From assembly GCA_016212295.1 (NCBI GenBank), contig JACRGO010000063.1, positions 1-38,804 of the forward strand: DNA of 38,804 nucleotides, given 5' to 3'. This DNA is from Nitrospinota bacterium (GTDB lineage Bacteria; Nitrospinota; Nitrospinia; JACRGO01). The notes beneath the pieces were generated by a model, which was not told where the DNA came from, ran no database searches, and saw only the letters and a list, made by a program, of their open reading frames with translations. The position numbers and the translations under genes were made by a program. Positions 16,896-23,709 of the stretch are shown piece after piece. Numbering within the stretch: the first letter of the stretch is position 1; every line of letters begins with the position of its first letter.

Positions 16896-18134
16896 ATGGA
16901 AAAACATCTTTTGGAGCAGCCCTTCGATAAATTCCAGAGATATATTTCCATTAAGGAAATTATCGAAACAATTGAAGCCGAGGAAGGACCGGCAAGGGAT
17001 TCCAGTTTCCTTGACGTTGGAGGATATCCCGGCGACATCACCGCTTTTTTGCCAGGCCGCAGGATTTTTTTTCTGGATACGATACAGGACCGCATACCTG
17101 ATTATATACGGGGAAACGCTGCCAGCCTTCCCTTTAAAAACGGCTCCATGGATATCGTTATCTGTTCGGATATGCTCGAACACCTTCCGCCGCCAATCAG
17201 GCCCTTGGTCTTAGATGAAATGGCCAGGGTGGGCAAGGGGTGGATACTTGTGGGCTGTCCCATAAAGCTGGAGGAAATTGAATGTTCGGAAAAGATAGTG
17301 GGAAATTTCCATAAGGCGCTCCTATCCAAGGAACACCCGTGGCTCAAGGAGCATTCTCATCTCGGTTTGCCGCGGGAAGAATTTCTCCATGAATATTTCT
17401 CTAAAAAGGGGTTGGCCTGCCTGGACATTCCCAATGGCAACTTATTGAATTGGCTCTTTATGATGTTAGTTAATGAATACATCAATTCCATCCCAGAAAA
17501 TCAATATGCGGCTAAAGCCATTAATCATTATTTCAACCTGCAGTTCAGTCACACCAATCGCCAGGTCCCCGTTTACCGCTATATCCACGCCATCCACCCG
17601 GAGGCGGAGAAAGTCCGTAATCTAAAGGAAAATTTATTAAAAAAAGAGACGCCGCCACCCTCCACTTTTAACATACTTTCCTTTTTAAAATCCCTTGAGC
17701 CGGAAAAACTCGCATCGGACATTTCCACCAAGAGGGACCTTTATGAAGACGGGTTAAGAAAGGAGTTGGGGGAAACAAGGCTGCATATAAAAAGCCTTGA
17801 GTGCGCGGGGATGGAAAAGGAAAACCACATCAGTAACCTGAGAATAATGATGGAAGAAAAGCAAAGGGCTTTATTGCTCCTGATTGAGGAAAACAATAAC
17901 AAGCAAAACGCCATTCTGGAACTGGGCAGGGAAAACCAAAAGAAACAAACGGCGATAATGGAACTCCAAGGATCTAACAATGAAAAACAGGCCGCCATTG
18001 AAAATTTACAGGCTGCAATTAATGAAAAACAGGCTGCAATTGAAAATTTGCAAGAATATATAAAGCAAAACGTTTGGAAGGACCGCCTGAAAGAAACCAG
18101 ATTTTATAAACATTTTTTCGGTTCAACTGAATAG
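16896..18134 (+). CDS. SAM-dependent methyltransferase with C-terminal coiled coil (WbdD-like chain-terminator candidate)
   Basis: 412 residues. The methyltransferase fold occupies about 1-240: motif I SFLDVGGYPGDITAF (residues 37-51), an acidic residue after the next strand (FFLDTIQ), and VICSDMLEHL of the methyltransferase-11 type. A long charged coiled coil follows from about 275 to 392, including four tandem 14-residue repeats (331-386), then an amphipathic tail (WKDRLKETRFYKHFFGSTE). In E. coli O9a, WbdD caps the polymer end by methylation/phosphorylation, and its coiled coil sets chain length while its tail binds the polymerase. The architecture and the neighbouring Wzm/Wzt with recognition domain support this analogy, but no kinase domain is present. 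It starts 33 bases after the beta-sandwich gene. Confidence 0.85.
   Translation: MEKHLLEQPFDKFQRYISIKEIIETIEAEEGPARDSSFLDVGGYPGDITAFLPGRRIFFLDTIQDRIPDYIRGNAASLPFKNGSMDIVICSDMLEHLPPPIRPLVLDEMARVGKGWILVGCPIKLEEIECSEKIVGNFHKALLSKEHPWLKEHSHLGLPREEFLHEYFSKKGLACLDIPNGNLLNWLFMMLVNEYINSIPENQYAAKAINHYFNLQFSHTNRQVPVYRYIHAIHPEAEKVRNLKENLLKKETPPPSTFNILSFLKSLEPEKLASDISTKRDLYEDGLRKELGETRLHIKSLECAGMEKENHISNLRIMMEEKQRALLLLIEENNNKQNAILELGRENQKKQTAIMELQGSNNEKQAAIENLQAAINEKQAAIENLQEYIKQNVWKDRLKETRFYKHFFGSTE
17886..18053 (+). repeat. Four tandem 42-base units inside the coiled coil
   Basis: Four 14-residue units in phase encode EENNNKQNAILELG, RENQKKQTAIMELQ, GSNNEKQAAIENLQ and AAINEKQAAIENLQ. The last two are nearly identical in DNA (AATGAAAAACAGGC...). 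In-frame gain or loss of a unit would lengthen or shorten the coiled coil by two heptads. Confidence 0.85.
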
Positions 18135-18137
18135 GTT

Positions 18138-18207
18138 CATAGCGCGGCATGGCTTAGAAAACTTGCGTGTAAAACACAAATTACTGAATTTAATAATATA
18201 AAAAATC
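18138..18207. repeat. Dispersed repeat CATAGCGCGGCATGGC + AT-rich block
   Basis: CATAGCGCGGCATGGC (18138-18153) recurs exactly at 35457-35472. The AT-rich block after it (18171-18207, ending TTTAATAATATAAAA) resembles 35557-35590 just before the SGNH gene and, in reverse, 38595-38625 upstream of the acetyltransferase. The 18135-18477 gap holds this repeat and the palindrome at 18283-18402, and no gene. Confidence 0.6.
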
Positions 18208-18282
18208 ATGTAACTATTTAGTGCGTTTTTATTTTTTGTTATCCTTAAAACTGAATTTTTATAATTAAAGGGAGCCTGCGGT

Positions 18283-18402
18283 CTTTTTACATCCCCCTGG
18301 CCCCCTTTTCCAAGGGGGAATCAGGCGATGTCTGGGAACATACCGAGATGGACGGCACAACCCATTCCCCCTTAACAAAGGGGGATTAAGGGGGATGTAA
18401 AG
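18283..18402. repeat. Palindromic repeat, CCCCCTT/AAGGGGG family, copy 2
   Basis: The left arm is 18283-18322 (TACATCCCCCTGGCCCCCTT) and the inverted right arm 18364-18401 (AAGGGGGATTAAGGGGGATG), separated by about 40 bases. It lies between the methyltransferase and the glycosyltransferase at 18478, so it may partly terminate the upstream transcript. Confidence 0.8.
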
Positions 18403-18477
18403 ATGCATTTAACGGCGACTATCGGGGTTATGTAATATTTCGCTGAATAGTTACAAATTATTTTAAAAAGGATTTAC

Positions 18478-20805
18478 ATGGACCTGAAAATAGCAATCGT
18501 TTGCGAGCGCATGTTACTGGGTTTCGGCGCGGATTTAGTATATCACAAGTTAGCGGAAGGACTTCATAGGAAAGGCTGCCGTGTGACCGTTTTTACAACG
18601 CGGTCTGACGGCACTTACGAAAACAGCGGGTATAAAATTTCCCTGCTCCCGGTCCCGGCTGACGCCAATTTTCCAGCCTACGAAAAAAATGCCTCTAGAT
18701 TTCTCCATTTCCTGATAGCCCAGGGGTTTGACCTTTTTATTCTTGGCACTTTCCCCTTTTATTCATACGCGCAAATTCTATCAAAGCATGCGCCCTGCAT
18801 CGCGGTGGACCTTGGGATTTGTTCCACCGATGGCATGCCTGCTTCCGTGAAAAAGAATTTTGACTATATGCGGAAAACCCAATATGGGAAATATTTTAAT
18901 TTTGTTGAAAAAATCCTTACCATATCGGAATATCTGAAAAAACTTATGCCAGCGCATCTTAAGGAAAAAACAAAGGCCCTGCACCTCGGGGTTGACCACT
19001 ACGGTCCCAACGCACCGGAGGATATAGAGAAATTCAGAAATAGCCTCGGCGTTTCCGGTGATGAGGTATTGCTCCTCTATGTCGGGCGGCTCAACCCAAA
19101 GGCCCAGCCCTATAAAGGAACCGCTCAATTAGTGGGAATTTATAAAAAATTAAAAGAAAGACATTCTAATGTAAAATTGATCATGGCAGGCTTCGGGGAT
19201 GAAAACGATGAAAATTTCATCCGCTCTGAGGGGATTATTCCAATGCTTAGCGTTCCGGTAAAATCAATGCCTGCCCTGTACGGCGCCTGCGATATTTATG
19301 TCACGGCTTCCTGTTGGGAAGGATTTGATCTTCCACTTCTGGAGGCCCAATATTTTGGAAAACCAGGAGTCGCCCTGAAAATAGGGGCGCACCCTGAAGT
19401 TGCAAGGGAAGGAGAAACTTCATTCTTGGCCGAAAATACAGAAGAAATGGTGGAAAAACTGGATATCCTCATACGCGACAAGGACAAAAGAGTGGAGATG
19501 GGAGAAAAGGGAGGGCTTTGGGCGAAAAATTTCAAGTGGGATGAAAAGATCAACCAATATGTGGAAGCCATTGTGGAGACCGCCAACTGCTTTAAAAAAG
19601 AAGAAACTAAAGGCGTCCAACCGAAGGTGACGGCGCTCGTCTTGAATTACAACGCCGATTTTGAAATCCTTGAGGAATGCATACTGACACTGAAGTCCCA
19701 GACCTATAAAAACCTGGAAATTCTCATTGTGGACAACAATTCCACAAACGGTTCCCTGGAACATATACAAAAGAAATTCGAGGGCTTGAGGATACTCAAA
19801 CTGGACCAAAACCATGGTTTTTCCGTTGGAAATAACAGAGGCATAGAAGCCTCTGAAGGCGAGTTTATTTTCATATTGAATTTCGATGTTAAATTACATC
19901 CAGAAGCCGCGGAGGAACTTGTTAAGGTCATTCAGACGGACGGCAAAATCATTGCCGTGGCCCCCAAGATGCTCTTGTACAGGGACCCTGAAATCATCGA
20001 CTGCATCGGGAACCTGCTTACGCCCGCGGGCGACGCCTTTAACATGGGGATCGGCCAGATAGATATAGGACAGTATGATGTCAGCGAAAGAGTTTTCGGG
20101 GCTTGCTTCGGTGCGGCCTTAGTGCGAAAAAGCGGGTTCAAGGAGGACGCTGTGGGCGCCTTGGAGGAACGGTTTTTTATGTACTATGAGGACGTGGATT
20201 GGAATTACCGGGCCAACGCCTTGGGATATAAAATAGTGACGGCCCCCAAGGCAGTTGTATACCATCACCACTCAGCCGCCACGAAAAAATTCAGTTATGA
20301 CATGAAATATGAGCTAATCCAACTCAATTTATTGCGCACGGTCTTCCAGAATGTTCAGGGAAGAAAAGTAGTCACAAAGCTGATCATGGCCAGATTGAAA
20401 AATCACGTAATAAGTGTTTTGAGGAAGCAGTACAGGAAGGCTTCCTTGAAAGTCCTGTGGAAATTTTTATTGGATATTCCTGATTGCGTAAAAAAGAGAA
20501 ATGAGCTGAAAAAGAGAAGGGTCGTCAACGATGTGGATATTTTTAAATACAGTTATGGCGAAATCCCATTTTTCGACCCGGTGGCCTATTCCCCAATAAT
20601 ATCCCTCGACACATTGGAGTTCATGTATTCCCGGAAATGCCTTGTCGATGCTGACCCCAAATACCAGGGAATTTTAAATTATCTCAGGCTGATTAAACTC
20701 AATAAACTCCGATTCGAGCGAGAAGTATCCCGTTCCAGGCTGGAAGAGTTTTTCGTTGATGAACCAGAAAGAATCAAGACCTTTTGCAAAGAAATTAACT
20801 GGTGA
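18478..20805 (+). CDS. Fused glycosyltransferase: GT4 domain plus GT2 rhamnosyltransferase-type domain
   Basis: 775 residues. Residues 1-375 are GT4-like (GT-B): KIAIVCERMLLGFGADLVYH, sugar-nucleotide loop VGRLNPKAQPYKG and E-x7-E in CWEGFDLPLLEAQ. Residues 380-650 are GT2 (GT-A): VTALVLNYNADFEILEECIL, IVDNNSTNGS, LNFDVKLHPEA in the DxD position, and YYEDVDWNYR with the catalytic-base Asp typical of rhamnosyltransferase-like enzymes. The remaining C-terminus is helical. Two domains in one chain suggest two successive additions or a polymerase of repeat units. The stop overlaps a GTG start of the next gene. ATG 18478 has an AAAAAGGAT site 6 bases upstream. Confidence 0.9.
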   Translation: MDLKIAIVCERMLLGFGADLVYHKLAEGLHRKGCRVTVFTTRSDGTYENSGYKISLLPVPADANFPAYEKNASRFLHFLIAQGFDLFILGTFPFYSYAQILSKHAPCIAVDLGICSTDGMPASVKKNFDYMRKTQYGKYFNFVEKILTISEYLKKLMPAHLKEKTKALHLGVDHYGPNAPEDIEKFRNSLGVSGDEVLLLYVGRLNPKAQPYKGTAQLVGIYKKLKERHSNVKLIMAGFGDENDENFIRSEGIIPMLSVPVKSMPALYGACDIYVTASCWEGFDLPLLEAQYFGKPGVALKIGAHPEVAREGETSFLAENTEEMVEKLDILIRDKDKRVEMGEKGGLWAKNFKWDEKINQYVEAIVETANCFKKEETKGVQPKVTALVLNYNADFEILEECILTLKSQTYKNLEILIVDNNSTNGSLEHIQKKFEGLRILKLDQNHGFSVGNNRGIEASEGEFIFILNFDVKLHPEAAEELVKVIQTDGKIIAVAPKMLLYRDPEIIDCIGNLLTPAGDAFNMGIGQIDIGQYDVSERVFGACFGAALVRKSGFKEDAVGALEERFFMYYEDVDWNYRANALGYKIVTAPKAVVYHHHSAATKKFSYDMKYELIQLNLLRTVFQNVQGRKVVTKLIMARLKNHVISVLRKQYRKASLKVLWKFLLDIPDCVKKRNELKKRRVVNDVDIFKYSYGEIPFFDPVAYSPIISLDTLEFMYSRKCLVDADPKYQGILNYLRLIKLNKLRFEREVSRSRLEEFFVDEPERIKTFCKEINW

Positions 20806-22481
20806 TCGTCAGGCTAAAAATTTTTCTCAGACGCTTTCGATTTCTTTTTTATTTGAACCATCGAATTCTGCGCCCATGCGCCAGGCGTATTGCCGCCTTT
20901 CCTTTTCTTCGTTACCAGGTATTCATTTTAAAAAACGAAAAAAAAACGCCTTCCGTTGAGACACCCTTTGCTGAAAAAAGGTTTTCCATTATTTTGTCAA
21001 TCGGAAAAAACACATCCTCGAACGAGCTATTCGCCACACTTTCCTCCATCAAGAAATGCAATTATTCTAATTTGGAACTCTGGACGCCCAAATCAGCCGT
21101 TCATAACGCCAGGAAGATTTTGCCGCAAGAGTCTGTCTCGGAAATTCCGGGACCTGAAGAAACTAAAATCACCTTGGATGGGATCTCAGGAGATTATTTT
21201 TTTTTCATGGATGCCGGAGACCAGCTCGCGAAAAATTTTTTTCACATCTTTTCCAGGGAGTTGTCCGCGCCGGACCCTCCAGCCATTCTCTATTCTGATG
21301 AGGATAAAATCAATTCCAGCGGCATCCGCTTTAATCCTTATTTCAAGCCTGATTTTTCACCATGCCTGCTGGAATCATGGAACTACATGGGAAGGGCCGT
21401 CCTTTATAAAGCTTCGTTGGCAAGAGAAGCCCTTCCGGAAGATGCCGGCGGGATAGATGTCGAATATTATTTGAACTTAAGCCTTGGCCGTAAAGCGAGG
21501 GTAAAACGAATTTCCAGGGTCCTATATCATAGGAAGGCATCACATGCTCATTGCCCCTTTGAGCCCTCCAGCGAAGGAGAAGCAGATGCTATAGGGCATT
21601 TCGTTAGAACAATTTATCCAGAAGCCAGAATTGGTAAAGGTCTCCTGCCCGGGACCTTCAGATTGGTGCCTTCCCTCAAAGAGGCGGGAAGGGTATCAGT
21701 TGTCGTGCCCAATAAGAATAATCTGCCCGGTCTAAGGAAGTGCCTTGCTTCCCTTCGCAAGCAAGACTGGAGGGACATGGAGATTATAATAGCCGATAAT
21801 GAAACGGACGACCCAAGGGCGCTGGAATTTTTAAGGAACTTCCAGGATACCAATAAAAAGGTCGTCTCCGTTCCTGGAAAATTCAATTTCTCCAGATCCT
21901 GCAACATGGGAGCGGAACTAGCGCAAGGTGACTTTCTGCTTTTCCTCAATAACGACGTGGAGTTTATTTCATCAGGCTCCCTCTCCGCCATGCTGGAATA
22001 CTCGCGCAGGGAAGAGGTCGGCGCTGTTGGAGCAAAATTATTTTTCCCGGACAAAACGATACAACATGTGGGAATCATGACAGGGCTTCAGGCCCCTTGC
22101 GTCCACCCTTATTACGCCTCACCGGGAAATGAGCCTGGATATTTCGGAAGGAACATGATCCCATGCGAGGTTTCAGCCGTGACTGCGGCATGTTTAATGA
22201 TCCGGAAAAAACTTTTTGGTGAAGTTGGCGGTTTCGATGAGGCATTCAGGGTAGCGTACAACGATGTGGATTTATGCCTGAGACTACGAAAGAAAGGACG
22301 CCGGATTATTTATACCCCTTACGCCTGTCTTTTTCACGAGGAAAGTTCCACGAGAGGGTTCGCCGTGGACAAACAAGAAGAAATTCTTTTAAAGACGAAG
22401 TGGGAAGGCCAATTAGATGACCCCTACTACTCGCCTAACATGAGCAGAAAGCCGCTTTTCTTTTTGCCCAGGGTGGATTAA
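20802..22481 (+). CDS. Tandem GT2 glycosyltransferase, N-terminal domain degenerate
   Basis: 559 residues from a GTG overlapping the upstream TGA (GTGA), implying coupling with the 18478 gene. The C-terminal GT2 domain (about 285-530) looks active: RVSVVVPNKNNLPGLRKCL, IIIADNETDD, LLFLNNDVEFIS and AYNDVDLCLRLRKKG. The N-terminal region (60-280) has the same fold remnants (FSIILSIGKNTSSNELF, YFFFMDAGDQ, ILYSDEDKI) but lacks the canonical nucleotide-binding sequence. This arrangement resembles large O-antigen/rhamnan GT2 proteins with a paired domain. Basic N-terminal helices (residues 1-40) could mediate membrane association. It is the last gene of the polysaccharide block. Confidence 0.9.
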   Translation: MIVRLKIFLRRFRFLFYLNHRILRPCARRIAAFPFLRYQVFILKNEKKTPSVETPFAEKRFSIILSIGKNTSSNELFATLSSIKKCNYSNLELWTPKSAVHNARKILPQESVSEIPGPEETKITLDGISGDYFFFMDAGDQLAKNFFHIFSRELSAPDPPAILYSDEDKINSSGIRFNPYFKPDFSPCLLESWNYMGRAVLYKASLAREALPEDAGGIDVEYYLNLSLGRKARVKRISRVLYHRKASHAHCPFEPSSEGEADAIGHFVRTIYPEARIGKGLLPGTFRLVPSLKEAGRVSVVVPNKNNLPGLRKCLASLRKQDWRDMEIIIADNETDDPRALEFLRNFQDTNKKVVSVPGKFNFSRSCNMGAELAQGDFLLFLNNDVEFISSGSLSAMLEYSRREEVGAVGAKLFFPDKTIQHVGIMTGLQAPCVHPYYASPGNEPGYFGRNMIPCEVSAVTAACLMIRKKLFGEVGGFDEAFRVAYNDVDLCLRLRKKGRRIIYTPYACLFHEESSTRGFAVDKQEEILLKTKWEGQLDDPYYSPNMSRKPLFFLPRVD

Positions 22482-22496
22482 CCATTGCTCAACCCG

Positions 22497-22530
22497 ATGG
22501 AGTAGCTTCATCATCTCCATATATTTTTGT
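22497..22530 (+). terminator. Possible weak terminator after the glycosyltransferase
   Basis: ATGGAG (22497-22502) pairs with CTCCAT (22515-22520) and is followed by ATATTTTTG. The stem is short, so function is uncertain. Confidence 0.3.
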
Positions 22531-22544
22531 AAGAGAGCTATGTT

Positions 22545-22810
22545 TTAGAAGCTGTCTTGAAAAAAACATTAAGGTGGGCTTGCATGCAAATAGCCGGAGA
22601 AATCCTTAACACACCCCGGCCTTCAGCCACCCCTCTCAAGAGGGGAATTTATAGATAACGGCGCCTCTTCAGCAGGCAACTATATTATTACGTTAAAATT
22701 TATTCTTTTAAAGATTCCCCTCTTGAGAGGGGTGGCCGAAGGCCGGGGTGTGTTAAGGGGCTTCTTATTCAGGCCTCACATTCGCGCTTCAGTATAAAAC
22801 ATTTTTATTT
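22545..22810. repeat. Composite intergenic repeat, copies 2 and 3 (inverted pair)
   Basis: 22609-22650 and 22714-22753 are oppositely oriented copies of the CCCCTCTTGAGAGGGG / GGCCGAAGGCCGGGG block, facing each other across 63 bases. TTAGAAGCTGTCTTGAAAAA at 22545 and TTCGCGCTTCAGTATAAA at 22781 are the same flanks found at 115-142 and 393-412 (reverse orientation for the first). The whole 22482-22821 gap is repeat, with no gene. Confidence 0.75.
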
Positions 22811-22821
22811 TCCCACTTGCT

Positions 22822-23376
22822 CTATTCGCCTTTTTCTTGCCTATTTTCTTCGCCCTCCGCCCCCCCGCCGCTCTCCACACCCTCGGAGGCGCTTTTTTTT
22901 TCCGAGCCGCTTTCCCGGCCATCCGGGGAGAGTCCAGAAGATTCATCCGAGGCATCTTCCTCTTCTTCCTTTTTCTTTGGTTCATCCGAGGACTTTACTG
23001 GCTTTGATGCCGCCGGCTCCCAATCTGACTCCACCTTGTTTTCCTTTTTCTCTTTCAACATTTCCCAGAAGAGATAGCCGCCCATGGCGTTGACAGCCAA
23101 AAGGCTTAGAATGGAGCCTGTCCTCCTGGAAAAAATCTCCGCCTTCAAAAAGTTCAAAATCTTTACGGCAAACCAGAGCAGGAACCTCGTGGCGAGAAAA
23201 AAGACATCGACGAAAACTCCAAATACTATACCGCAAAGCAGAAACAAGCCGAGAATTTTTATGAATTCAGCGGGATCAAATTCCTTGCCATCTTCATTCG
23301 CGGTATTGTAAGCGAAATAAACGCCGAAAAAAACGGCCAAGGCAAGCAAAAGATAAAAAAGGGTGCAATATGACAT
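22822..23376 (-). CDS. Small membrane protein with acidic, Ser/Glu-rich cytoplasmic-type tail
   Basis: 184 residues, no family recognised. Three hydrophobic helices lie at about 4-22, 40-64 and 66-77, with a further weak one near 88-106 (LLAVNAMGGYLFWEMLK). The last 75 residues are low-complexity Lys/Glu/Ser/Gly-rich, with no fold visible. ATG 23376 has GGAGG nine bases upstream, supporting the start. It follows the LpxC fusion gene in the same direction after 332 bases of repeats, so it may or may not be in its transcript. The composition suggests a membrane-anchored disordered linker; function unknown. Confidence 0.65.
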   Translation of the reverse strand: MSYCTLFYLLLALAVFFGVYFAYNTANEDGKEFDPAEFIKILGLFLLCGIVFGVFVDVFFLATRFLLWFAVKILNFLKAEIFSRRTGSILSLLAVNAMGGYLFWEMLKEKKENKVESDWEPAASKPVKSSDEPKKKEEEEDASDESSGLSPDGRESGSEKKSASEGVESGGGAEGEENRQEKGE

Positions 23377-23516
23377 GAGTTTTAGCCTCCAAAATACTTA
23401 ATAAAAGGTTGCTAATATTTTCTGAATTTTCAAAATACACCATAGGTTCCAGGGAAGTCAAGAAATGACAGCAAGGAAGTTTGAAATTTCATGCGAGGCC
23501 TCGCCGCAACCAAAAG

Positions 23517-23650
23517 GAAAACAAAATCACAAATTACAAGCAACAAATTACAAATAAATTACAATTACCGAATGTCCAAAATAATTCCATTTCCTTGTTT
23601 ATTCATTGTAACTTTGGTTATTGAGATTTATTTGTTATTTGACAATTGAG
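23517..23650. repeat. AT-rich dispersed repeat, AAATTACAA family
   Basis: Contains repeated CAAATTACAA-type words (23530-23565) and then a block matching 2137-2185 (GAATGTCCAAAA, CATTTCCTTGTTT). A related stretch (TTTGCTATTTGTAATTTTGT) is at 27541-27560. It fills most of the 23377-23709 gap; no gene seen. Confidence 0.55.
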
Positions 23651-23709
23651 ATTTGGAGTTTCATAAAACTTTGTTTTTTTAGCAACGTTTTATGGATTTG
23701 TAGTATGGC

